The notes beneath the pieces were generated by a model. That model saw only the letters and a list, made by a program, of their open reading frames with translations, was not told where the DNA came from and searched no databases. This document shows positions 1-6,714 of a stretch of 18,303 bases of DNA, one piece after another (within the stretch, counting starts at the first letter, position 1; the number at the start of each line of letters is the position of its first letter). The position numbers and the translations under genes are program-made. This DNA comes from an uncultured Eubacteriales bacterium. GTDB lineage: Bacteria > Bacillota > Clostridia > Oscillospirales > UBA644. The stretch spans positions 1-18,303 of the forward strand of contig CAKSQP010000023.1 of the NCBI GenBank assembly GCA_934486965.1, given 5' to 3'.

Positions 1-1029
1 GACCTGACCTTTTTTATCCGATTCGAAGCAGGCTTCCATAACTTTCATTACTCTCATTACCTGATCGAGGCGGACGAGTTGTTCTTCTTTTCCCTCAAGC
101 GCTTTGCAGACGTTTCTGTAAAAATCGTGAACGTCGGAATGGGGAATATCGAGTTTGTATCTGTCAAGCGTTATTTCGTCGCGCGGCGCCATGGTTTTGG
201 TAAGTCCCGCCGCGGTCTTTACGGGAACGACTTCGCTTTCGTGCCAGTGTTTAAGTTTCGCGACTTCGCAGTTTTCGCTCCATTTCGTGATTTTTGCGGT
301 ACCTTTTTCGCACTGCATATAAAAACGGGGAAGGTCGAGGAAGTTATATGTTCCGACTTCGACATACCCTCTGCAGCCGTCTTCAAAGAACATTTCGAGT
401 CTGAAACCGTCTTCGACTTCGTCGTTTGTTATGTTGGTACAGGTGCAGTAAAGTTTTTTGATTTTTCCCGTGTTGAGACGGAGCATCTGGTCGATAAGAT
501 GAACGCCCCAGTCAAGTATCATTCCGCCGCCGAACTCTTTTTTGCCTCTCCAGTCGCTCGGAATTCCTCTCGAACCGTGGATACGCGATTCAATGTTTAT
601 CGGCTTTCCTATCTCTCCCGAATTGCAGAGGGACTGCATTGCGAGATAGTCGATGTCCCAACGTCTGTTCTGGTGGACGGTGAAAAGTTTTCCGCTCTTT
701 TCTGCGGCGTCTATCATTGTCTGGAATTCCGCCGAGGTTATCGCGACGGGTTTTTCGCAGATTACGTTTTTGCCCGCTTCAAGGGCTTTGATTACGACTT
801 CGGGGTGAACGTCATTCGGAATTGCGACGGTGACGAGTTCGACTTTGTCGTCGGCAAGCGCTTCTTCGAGCGAATCATAGACAAAAATGCCTTTGTCTCT
901 TGCCGCCTGTCTCCTCTCTTCTTTTATATCGTAAACTCCGACAAGGTTTACAACGTCCGAATCGAGCGCGTGCTGAACGTGCCAGCCGCCCATTCCGCCG
1001 TAACCTATTACGCAAAGATTGTGTTTCAT
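1..1029 (-). CDS. Gfo/Idh/MocA-family NAD(P)-dependent oxidoreductase, 3' end cut by the window
   Basis: 343 codons are visible and the frame is still open at base 1, so only the C-terminus is missing; family members are usually about 330-400 aa. The N-terminal Rossmann fold shows VIGYGGMGGWH at residues 7-17 (GxGGxG dinucleotide loop) and the family's CEKP motif at 91-94. The C-terminal catalytic/substrate domain shows GGMILDWGVHLID (168-180), with the D-x-x-x-H-x-x-D pattern at D173, H177 and D180. Members oxidise or reduce sugars, inositols or related polyols; the substrate cannot be read from this sequence. The ATG follows GGAGAGGTAAGAA, and that ribosome site overlaps the stop of the upstream rRNA methyltransferase gene (3-nt gap), so it is the last visible gene of the LCP-rlmA string. 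No signal peptide is seen, so it is probably cytoplasmic. Confidence 0.9.
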   Translation of the reverse strand, partial: MKHNLCVIGYGGMGGWHVQHALDSDVVNLVGVYDIKEERRQAARDKGIFVYDSLEEALADDKVELVTVAIPNDVHPEVVIKALEAGKNVICEKPVAITSAEFQTMIDAAEKSGKLFTVHQNRRWDIDYLAMQSLCNSGEIGKPINIESRIHGSRGIPSDWRGKKEFGGGMILDWGVHLIDQMLRLNTGKIKKLYCTCTNITNDEVEDGFRLEMFFEDGCRGYVEVGTYNFLDLPRFYMQCEKGTAKITKWSENCEVAKLKHWHESEVVPVKTAAGLTKTMAPRDEITLDRYKLDIPHSDVHDFYRNVCKALEGKEEQLVRLDQVMRVMKVMEACFESDKKGQV

Positions 1030-1032
1030 TTC

Positions 1033-1851
1033 TTACCTCTCCGTTTTCTTCTTCAATATGTGTATGTAAAACTCCGCCGTGTCGCAGAGTTTTTCTGTAT
1101 GCATGAGCCTGTTTATTCCCTCTTTCGGCGTTCGCCACGAATACGGGGTCATCGTGAAAAGGGACATGATATCTTCATTCCCGCAGACTTCTATCGGAAA
1201 TGAGACTTTTTCGTTTTTAATATAGGTAAATCCGTCGTATTCCGCCTCGGAAAAAGCATTTTCATAAGGCGTTTCATAGAGGATCTCTTTCATTTTCATA
1301 AGGTGCTTTTCGGCGGGGACGACATAGAGAAAATATCCGTTCGGAACAAGAATTCTCTTAAATTCCTCCGCGGAAAGCGGTGCGAAAATATCGCAGACCG
1401 TATCGACGCTTTCGCTTTTGACGGGAAGATCGTAAGCCGACGCCACCGCGAAAAACGCATTTTTATATTTCTTTGCTGCTTTCTCGACAGCGATTTTCGA
1501 AATATCGATACCGAAAGTTTTTGCCGAAACTTCGGCAATTCCGTCGGTATAATATCCCTCTCCGCAGCCGCAGTCGAAAACAACGCCTTTGCCGATTTTC
1601 GAAATTTCCTTTTTGACGGCTTCTTTGAGCGGTTCGTAGTAGCCTTTTGAAAGGAAATTTCTTCGGGACATGACCATTTCTTTCGAGTCGCCGGGTACTT
1701 TCGAATTTTTCTTCTGCACCGGCAGAAGATTTACATATCCCGACGCCGAAATGTCGAAACGGTGTCCGTTTTTGCAGACAAGGCTTCTTTGGTCTTCCGA
1801 AAGGTCCGCCTTGCAGACGGGACAGCGGAAAATATTATTCGTTGCTGTCAT
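1033..1851 (-). CDS. rlmA: RlmA-type 23S rRNA (guanine-N1) methyltransferase
   Basis: 272 aa, the usual size of RlmA (RrmA/TlrB). An N-terminal zinc finger has C10, C13, C26 and H30 (CPVC...CKNGH), followed by the family's FDISASGYVNLL segment (32-43) and the linker VPGDSKEMVMSRRNFL (52-67). The class I SAM site is VVFDCGCGEGYYT (90-102), and FGIDISK (113-119) is the acidic second strand. RlmA enzymes methylate G745 (Gram-negative type) or G748 (Gram-positive TlrB type) in helix 35 of 23S rRNA, and the G748 type can affect tylosin sensitivity; which base is used cannot be told here. The ATG lies 17 nt inside the end of the LCP gene with only a weak GAAGAAA-like ribosome site, so translation is probably coupled to the upstream gene. 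Confidence 0.88.
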   Translation of the reverse strand: MTATNNIFRCPVCKADLSEDQRSLVCKNGHRFDISASGYVNLLPVQKKNSKVPGDSKEMVMSRRNFLSKGYYEPLKEAVKKEISKIGKGVVFDCGCGEGYYTDGIAEVSAKTFGIDISKIAVEKAAKKYKNAFFAVASAYDLPVKSESVDTVCDIFAPLSAEEFKRILVPNGYFLYVVPAEKHLMKMKEILYETPYENAFSEAEYDGFTYIKNEKVSFPIEVCGNEDIMSLFTMTPYSWRTPKEGINRLMHTEKLCDTAEFYIHILKKKTER

Positions 1852-3325
1852 CTTCGGTTTCTTCTTTTATGCTTTCTCCGTCAAGAACTTTCTGAATGAG
1901 TTCCTTTATCTCTTCTTCTTTTGCGTTGTTTCTGAGCATTACCCACTGTTTTGTGGACATCGAATAAGGAATTTCACGCGCCCCGCTGCCTTCGACGCTT
2001 ACCGATCTGACATACCATTCTCCGCCGTCGGATATCTGCATCTTGACGATCTCAGAAATGACTTCGGAGGGCATATCCGTCTGGAAATATCTCTGCAGGC
2101 TGTCGAGAATGTCGGCGTAACCCGAAATTACGGAGGGAGACGACGCTTTCTTTATTATCGCCGAGATGACCGCCATCTGGTCTCTTCCCCTCTGGTTGTC
2201 GCCGTCGGCGAAACTGTGTCTTTCACGGACAAAGTCGAGCGCCATTTTGCCGTCCATGTGAGTCCAGCCCTTGGTGAAGTGGGTCATATACGTTCCCCAG
2301 GCGTTGAAACTCTTCGGTACATATACGTCGATACCGTCAAGCGCGTCGATTATCTTCATAAAGCCTGTGAAGTTTACGCGGAAATAATAGTCGAACTGCA
2401 GATTGTCGTATATCGTTTCGAGAGTGTTCATCGAAACGTTTATGCCGTAAAGCCCGGCGTGGGTGAGTTTGTCGGGAGTTGCCGAGTATGTGCCGTTTTC
2501 GAATTTAAGGTTTACATAATAGTCTCTCGGCGTGTTAATAAGGAGGACTTCTTTTGTCTTGAGATTTGCGACCGCTATAATGTTGACGTCGCTGCGGCTG
2601 ACCGACGTTACTTCGCCGAACTTGTCGATACCGCTGAGGTACATTGTTATCGTGTCGCCCTTCAGGGTCTTGTCGCTCTTGTCAACGGTTATCGAGAATT
2701 CTTCCGAATAAAGAATTCTTGTTTCGGTCTCGAAATTCTTGTAGGTGTCAATATCGGTAATGACGGGGATAAAGGAGTCTCCGAGGATTATCGCCTCGAC
2801 TTTGCCCGCGTAAAGCGCCTCGGCAAGGTCCTCGGAAGTCTTGTATTCCGCGGTCTTCGGCGATTTGCCGAACTTATCCTTTAATATATTCATCATGTTG
2901 TCGACAGATTCGCCGTGCGCCGACGCAAGAATTCCGTAGGTGAAGTCCGCCGCTTCGCTGTCGGAGGGGATTTCCCTGTCAGCCATGATGTATACGCATA
3001 TTTTCTCGGTCTGGGAACCTGCGTTGTCGTTCATTCTCTTTATGGTGTTCGCAACGTCACCGAGAACGGTCGAGCCGAAAAGCAGGGCGATTGCCAGAAG
3101 TACGGAAATGACTTTACCGACGATCCCCGATTTATACCTGAACTGCAAAAGAAGCGTTATTACGCAGAGCAGGAAGAGGATTACGGTAATGCCTATCGAA
3201 ATGCTGTCGGGCAGCAGATTTACTCTGAAAAGTTGCCAGCAGAAAATAGCCGAAATGATAAACTGCAGGGCTGAAAGCGTTATTCCGAGATTTTTCGCGA
3301 ACAAAAATCTTTTTTTCGTTTTCAC
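1835..3325 (-). CDS. LytR-CpsA-Psr (LCP) family cell-wall glycopolymer ligase
   Basis: 496 aa from a GTG placed 8 nt after GGGAGG; a TTG seven codons upstream lies before that site and is less likely. Three hydrophobic segments (about 13-32, 42-62 and 68-90) anchor it in the membrane. The extracellular part has an accessory region (about 108-205) and then the LCP domain (about 225-400). Hallmarks are SRSDVNIIAV (243-252), LLINTPRDYYV with R267, DKLTHAGLYG (285-294), YFRVNFTGFMKIIDALDGID (314-333) and FVRERHSFADGDNQRGRDQ (365-383) with arginines R368, R370, R379 and R381 that bind the polyprenyl-pyrophosphate head group. The acidic tail is probably flexible. LCP enzymes move lipid-linked wall teichoic acid, capsule or other glycopolymers onto peptidoglycan; the polymer here is unknown. 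It heads a string with rlmA and a Gfo/Idh/MocA gene, starting about 35 nt after a tRNA terminator. Confidence 0.92.
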   Translation of the reverse strand: MKTKKRFLFAKNLGITLSALQFIISAIFCWQLFRVNLLPDSISIGITVILFLLCVITLLLQFRYKSGIVGKVISVLLAIALLFGSTVLGDVANTIKRMNDNAGSQTEKICVYIMADREIPSDSEAADFTYGILASAHGESVDNMMNILKDKFGKSPKTAEYKTSEDLAEALYAGKVEAIILGDSFIPVITDIDTYKNFETETRILYSEEFSITVDKSDKTLKGDTITMYLSGIDKFGEVTSVSRSDVNIIAVANLKTKEVLLINTPRDYYVNLKFENGTYSATPDKLTHAGLYGINVSMNTLETIYDNLQFDYYFRVNFTGFMKIIDALDGIDVYVPKSFNAWGTYMTHFTKGWTHMDGKMALDFVRERHSFADGDNQRGRDQMAVISAIIKKASSPSVISGYADILDSLQRYFQTDMPSEVISEIVKMQISDGGEWYVRSVSVEGSGAREIPYSMSTKQWVMLRNNAKEEEIKELIQKVLDGESIKEETEDDSNE

Positions 3326-3360
3326 GGCGGACACCTCCCAAAACAAGTCCGGTTTTATGG

Positions 3361-3391
3361 AAAAAAATGGGGATAACCGTGCGTTATCCCC
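3361..3391 (-). terminator. Intrinsic terminator after tRNA-Arg(UCU)
   Basis: On the minus strand, a perfect 9-bp stem (GGGGATAAC / GTTATCCCC, arms at 3383-3391 and 3369-3377) with a 5-nt loop is followed by A and seven Ts. It starts 3 nt after the encoded CCA of the tRNA. Its T-run ends about 35 nt before the GTG of the LCP gene. Confidence 0.9.
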
Positions 3392-3394
3392 ATT

Positions 3395-3471
<77 letters not shown>

Positions 3472-3495
3472 GTGAGCGGTCTTTTGACCTTGTCA

Positions 3496-3524
3496 AGTAT
3501 AACACAAAATATATCAAAAAGCAA
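3496..3524 (-). promoter_or_regulatory. Sigma-A-like promoter for tRNA-Arg(UCU)
   Basis: On the minus strand, a TTGCTT -35 (3519-3524), a 17-nt spacer and TATACT -10 (3496-3501) preceded by TGT (extended -10). Transcription would begin near 3489, about 18 nt before the mature tRNA. The -10 is followed by an inverted repeat TTGAC-N3-GTCAA at 3484-3496, which touches its last base. No clear terminator separates this promoter from the end of the upstream thioredoxin-fold gene at 3573. Confidence 0.7.
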
Positions 3525-3572
3525 CAAGTATTTTTCGATTTTTTTGTGAAATATTGCTCACGCTCCCGTTTT

Positions 3573-3893
3573 TTATATATCCCCGCGTTCCGAAAGTATG
3601 TCGGCTATCGTTTCTTTGGTCTGATTTCCCGTTGAAAAGACCGAAAGACGTCCGTCCCTGAAAAGAAGAAAAGACGGCACGTTCATGACCCCGAACCTTT
3701 CCGCTATCTCGGGGGAACGGTCAACGTCTATTTTCCCGACCGTTATTTCGGGGTGTTCTTTTGCGATCTCTTTTACCGCGGGCTGAATTTTCCTTGCCTC
3801 TTCGCACCAGCCTGCGGTGAAATCGAGAAGCACGGGTTTTGCCGAAAGCGTTACTTCGTTTTCAAAATTTGCGGAGGTTATTTCTATTTCCAT
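3573..3893 (-). CDS. Thioredoxin-fold protein with a CxxA (monothiol) active site
   Basis: 106 aa from the ATG that follows AAGGAG by 8 nt; the open frame extends upstream into the pseudouridine synthase gene, but only this start has a ribosome site and it gives the normal thioredoxin length of about 105 aa. The fold is visible: LLDFTAGWC (22-30), the VGKIDVDRSPEIAERFGV strand-helix region (52-69), the cis-proline in NVPSFLLF (P73) and a C-terminal GxxT helix. The active site reads W29-C30-E31-E32-A33 where thioredoxin has WCGPC, so the resolving cysteine is missing. It therefore cannot work as a normal disulfide reductase; a monothiol, glutathionylation-like, chaperone or binding role is possible. 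The gene lies 38 nt after the RluA-family gene and is probably in the same operon. No signal peptide is seen. Confidence 0.85.
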   Translation of the reverse strand: MEIEITSANFENEVTLSAKPVLLDFTAGWCEEARKIQPAVKEIAKEHPEITVGKIDVDRSPEIAERFGVMNVPSFLLFRDGRLSVFSTGNQTKETIADILSERGDI

Positions 3894-3931
3894 TCCGATC
3901 GCTCCTTTTCGGAAATAGTATGCCCTCAAAA

Positions 3932-4825
3932 TTATGAAAATAAACTTCGCATATCTTCGGGGAGCGGCGCCGTAAAACAAAGTTTTTCCTTTGTATCGGG
4001 GTGAAAAAGCGTTATTTCGGCGCAGTGGAGCGCGGGTCTGCCGATTTTTTCGGTTTCTTTTCCGTAGAGCCAGTCTCCGTAAAGAGGGTGTCCCTCCGCC
4101 GCAAAATGAACTCTTATCTGGTGCGTTCTTCCCGTATGCAAAATCACTTCCGCAAGCGACAGCCCGTTTTGTTCTTTCAATATTCTATATTCCGTCACGG
4201 CTCTTTTGCCGTCGCCGTCGCAGACTTCTCTTTTAATTGTCGCAATTTCCGGAATACGTCTGATGTTTCTGTCTATTATGCCGCTTTTTTTATCGAAAAT
4301 TCCGACAGATACGGCAAGGTATTTTTTTTCTGTCTGCCCGTTCTGCATTTCTTTGCGCAAAATGTCCTGCGCGCGGGAGTTTTTCGCGATGACGCATACC
4401 CCCGAAGTGCCGCGGTCAAGACGCGTGACGCATCGGAAGACGGGAGTTTCGCCTTTTTTGTTAAAATAATATGCGACGAAATTCGCGAGACTGTCCGCAA
4501 CGTGCCCTTTCGACGGGTGGACGGGAATGCCCGCCTCCTTGTTTATTATAAGCAGGTCGCCGTCTTCATATATAATATCTATATCGCCCTTTGTCGGGAT
4601 TATGTTTTCGGACGGGGCTTCGTCTTCGAAATTTATTTCAACTTCGTCTCCCGTATGAAGAATTTCGTTTGTATACGCTCTTTTTCCGTTTATTTTTATT
4701 CCGTCTTCGCTTTTTTTGAGACGTTTTATAAGCGCCGACGACGCTTCCATTTCAATTTTTATGAAAATTCCCGCTTTTATTCCGTCAAAAGCCGAGGGTA
4801 CCGTTTTTCTTACCGTTTTTTTCAT
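3932..4825 (-). CDS. RluA-family pseudouridine synthase
   Basis: 297 aa, typical for RluA/RluD-type enzymes. The N-terminal part (about 27-68) has an S4-like RNA-binding pattern (ALIKRLKKSEDGIKINGKR, then HTGDEVEI). The catalytic domain has GIPVHPSKGH (99-108) and the family signature TRLDRGTSGV (134-143), in which D137 is the catalytic aspartate. It also has KKYLAVSVG (167-175) and the C-terminal motif HTGRTHQIRVHFAAEGHPLYGD (230-251), whose HQIRVH is characteristic. These enzymes convert uridine to pseudouridine in rRNA or tRNA; the target base cannot be assigned, though the S4 domain fits rRNA-acting RluC/RluD types. The ATG follows GAGGA by 6 nt and a good promoter lies just upstream. The thioredoxin-fold gene follows in the same direction. 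Confidence 0.92.
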   Translation of the reverse strand: MKKTVRKTVPSAFDGIKAGIFIKIEMEASSALIKRLKKSEDGIKINGKRAYTNEILHTGDEVEINFEDEAPSENIIPTKGDIDIIYEDGDLLIINKEAGIPVHPSKGHVADSLANFVAYYFNKKGETPVFRCVTRLDRGTSGVCVIAKNSRAQDILRKEMQNGQTEKKYLAVSVGIFDKKSGIIDRNIRRIPEIATIKREVCDGDGKRAVTEYRILKEQNGLSLAEVILHTGRTHQIRVHFAAEGHPLYGDWLYGKETEKIGRPALHCAEITLFHPDTKEKLCFTAPLPEDMRSLFS

Positions 4826-4852
4826 TTGCCGTCCTCATAAGGTGTTTTCTTG

Positions 4853-4881
4853 ATTTTATCAGAATATTCGCCCGAAGTCAA
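4853..4881 (-). promoter_or_regulatory. Sigma-A-like promoter for the pseudouridine synthase operon
   Basis: On the minus strand, TTGACT (-35, 4876-4881), a 17-nt spacer and TAAAAT (-10, 4853-4858); five of six bases match consensus in each box. Transcription would start near 4846, about 20 nt before the ATG. It lies in the 86-bp gap shared with the divergent deacetylase operon, for which I see no clear sigma-A promoter. Confidence 0.75.
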
Positions 4882-4911
4882 TCATAGGCTTTAAGGAAAG
4901 GGGCGAACTCT

Positions 4912-5811
4912 GTGAAATATCTTAAAAAAATATCGCGCGGCATATATTTTCTCGCCGTGCTTTTTATAATTTTCGCGGGACTCAGGGACGTAACGCTTTT
5001 CAATTCGGAGGTGTCTCCCGTCGTCTCGGAGGGAAGAGAAAAGGTCGTCCTTCCTATAATAATGTATCATTCGTTTCTGAAAGATCCGCGTTCGCAAGGG
5101 AAATACGTCACGCCTCCGTCTCTTTTCGAAGAAGACCTTAAATACCTTAAAGAAAACGGATTCGAAACGGTGACGGTCTCCGACCTTGTCGCTTACTACG
5201 AAAACGGAAGTCCGCTGCCTGAAAAGCCCGTAATGCTGACTTTCGACGACGGCTATTACAACAACTATCTTTACGCCTATCCTCTGCTTAAAGAGTATAA
5301 CGCCAAAGCGGTGCTTTCGATAATCGGTATCTGCTCCGAAAAATTTTCCGAATCTGAAGACGAAAACGCCAACTATTCGCACGTTACATGGGACGAAATA
5401 AAGGAAATGAGCGACAGCGGGCTTGTCGAAATACAGAACCACAGTTATAACCTGCACACTCTCGACAAGGGGAGAAAGGGAGCGAGGAAAAAACAGGGCG
5501 AAAACGAACTTGAATATCAGAATATGCTCGAAGACGACCTCTCAAAACTTCAGGAACTCTTATACGAGCATTGCGGAATTATCCCGACGGCTTTTGCTTA
5601 TCCTTTCGGGGCTGTGAGCGACGCGTCTTTGCCCGTAATCAAAAAAATGGGCTTCAAGGCTTCCTTTACCTGCCTTCAGAGGATAAACGTTCTCGAAAGC
5701 GAAGAAGACCTTATTTTAATGAACAGATTCCTGCGGACGGGTGACGGGAGCGAAAAGTTCTTTTCGTCGCTCGGACTTGACAAATATTACGGAAAGGCGG
5801 CAGCGGAATGA
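4912..5811 (+). CDS. NodB-fold polysaccharide deacetylase (CE4), membrane-anchored
   Basis: 299 aa from a GTG 8 nt after AAGGAAAGGGG. A single N-terminal hydrophobic segment (about 11-24) suggests an anchor or uncleaved signal, placing the catalytic domain outside the membrane. CE4 motifs: IIMYHSF (49-55); LTFDDGYYNNY (109-119), with D112 as likely base and D113 as metal ligand; the second metal motif QNHSYNLH (175-182) with H177 and H182, in the spacing seen in PgaB/IcaB-like deacetylases; and FAYPFG (228-233). Such enzymes remove N-acetyl groups from peptidoglycan or poly-GlcNAc; the substrate here is not known. The gene overlaps the PdaA-like gene by 4 bp (ATGA), so they are translated together. 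A sporulation role is possible from that pairing, but I see no convincing sporulation-sigma promoter. Confidence 0.88.
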   Translation: MKYLKKISRGIYFLAVLFIIFAGLRDVTLFNSEVSPVVSEGREKVVLPIIMYHSFLKDPRSQGKYVTPPSLFEEDLKYLKENGFETVTVSDLVAYYENGSPLPEKPVMLTFDDGYYNNYLYAYPLLKEYNAKAVLSIIGICSEKFSESEDENANYSHVTWDEIKEMSDSGLVEIQNHSYNLHTLDKGRKGARKKQGENELEYQNMLEDDLSKLQELLYEHCGIIPTAFAYPFGAVSDASLPVIKKMGFKASFTCLQRINVLESEEDLILMNRFLRTGDGSEKFFSSLGLDKYYGKAAAE

Positions 5812-6647
5812 AAGAAAAACTTAAAAGGGGAATAAAGACCGTTTTGAAATTTATCGACGGGCGTTGGCAGGAGATAACTCTCTGTACTCTCGCCTGTGCC
5901 TTTGCCGTTCTGCTTTTCGCCTGCTACGGCGTTTCTTTTCCGAAAACGAAAGAGACCGTCAGCGATTGGGGGCTTTCTTTCGGAAAGGAAAATTCCGCTC
6001 CGCAGGGGAACGTTTCGGCGGAGGAGTTAAAACAGTACGGAGCGTATTTTATAGGAGATACGTCGCAGAAGAAAATTTATCTGACCTTTGACGCAGGCTA
6101 CGAAAACGGTTATACCGAAACGATTCTCGACACCTTAAAAAAGACCGACACAAAAGCGACCTTTTTCCTTGTCGGGCATTACCTTAAAACTCAGCCCGCC
6201 CTCGTTGAAAGAATGGTGAACGAGGGGCATATCGTCGGAAATCATACCTATTCCCACCCCGATATGTCGAAAATTGCGGATAAAGAGGCTTTCCGAAAGG
6301 AACTCGAAGAGGTCGAAAGCCTTTACAACACGATAACAACAAAAAAAATGCTTCGCCTGTACCGTCCGCCGCAGGGCAAATTCAGCGTCGAGAACTTAAA
6401 AATGGCGAACGAAATGGGATATACGACCGTCTTCTGGAGCCTTGCATATCTCGACTGGAACAACAGCGACCAGCCCGACCCCGAAGAGTCGGTAAAGAAA
6501 CTGAATTCGCGTATCCACGACGGCGCTATCGTCCTTCTTCATTCGACGTCGGAAACAAATTCAAAAATTCTTGAAGAACTGATAACAACATGGAAAAGCG
6601 AGGGCTATACATTCGGAACTCTTGACGAATTTTTGACGGAAAATTGA
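5808..6647 (+). CDS. pdaA: PdaA-like peptidoglycan N-acetylmuramic acid deacetylase (delta-lactam biosynthesis)
   Basis: 279 aa with one N-terminal membrane segment (about 22-42). The NodB domain matches PdaA closely in its distinctive places: LTFDAGYENGYTETILDTL (92-110), where the second Asp of the usual TFDDG is Ala (B. subtilis PdaA also lacks it); the GNHTYSH metal motif (H146, H150); LRLYRPPQGKFS (182-193); TVFWSLAYLDWNN (207-219); and VLLHSTSETNSKIL (242-255) with H245. PdaA deacetylates muramic acid so that the delta-lactam of spore cortex peptidoglycan can form, which is needed for germination enzymes to recognise cortex. Its presence suggests an endospore former, by inference. It overlaps the preceding deacetylase gene by 4 bp. 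No terminator is visible before the downstream ABC promoter. Confidence 0.87.
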   Translation: MKEKLKRGIKTVLKFIDGRWQEITLCTLACAFAVLLFACYGVSFPKTKETVSDWGLSFGKENSAPQGNVSAEELKQYGAYFIGDTSQKKIYLTFDAGYENGYTETILDTLKKTDTKATFFLVGHYLKTQPALVERMVNEGHIVGNHTYSHPDMSKIADKEAFRKELEEVESLYNTITTKKMLRLYRPPQGKFSVENLKMANEMGYTTVFWSLAYLDWNNSDQPDPEESVKKLNSRIHDGAIVLLHSTSETNSKILEELITTWKSEGYTFGTLDEFLTEN

Positions 6648-6656
6648 CGAAACATG

Positions 6657-6684
6657 TTGACTTTTGTCAAAATTATGATATAAT
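6657..6684 (+). promoter_or_regulatory. Sigma-A-like promoter for the ABC exporter pair, with an inverted repeat over the -35 box
   Basis: TTGACT (-35, 6657-6662), a 16-nt spacer and a perfect TATAAT (-10, 6679-6684). Transcription would start near 6691, about 24 nt before the ATG. TTGAC-TTTT-GTCAA (6657-6670) is an inverted repeat with perfect 5-bp arms that covers the -35 box and part of the spacer. It is placed where a repressor would block RNA polymerase, so operator function is inferred and not shown. The stem is AT-rich and lacks a T-run, so it is not a terminator. Confidence 0.8.
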
Positions 6685-6714
6685 TAAGACAAAAATTCAA
6701 CGGAGATAAAAAGC

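Noticed and set aside
79..2884. Long plus-strand open frames (374 and 404 codons) across the left block
   Set aside because: They run antisense to the oxidoreductase, RlmA and LCP genes, are rich in Phe/Arg/Val with no recognisable motif, and cross real gene boundaries. They result from the codon bias of the minus-strand genes, where GAA and TTC leave few antisense stops.
3540..3572. Weak hairpin after the thioredoxin-fold gene as a terminator
   Set aside because: The stem is only 4-5 bp with a large loop, and the tract after it is A-rich on the transcript strand, not a U-run.
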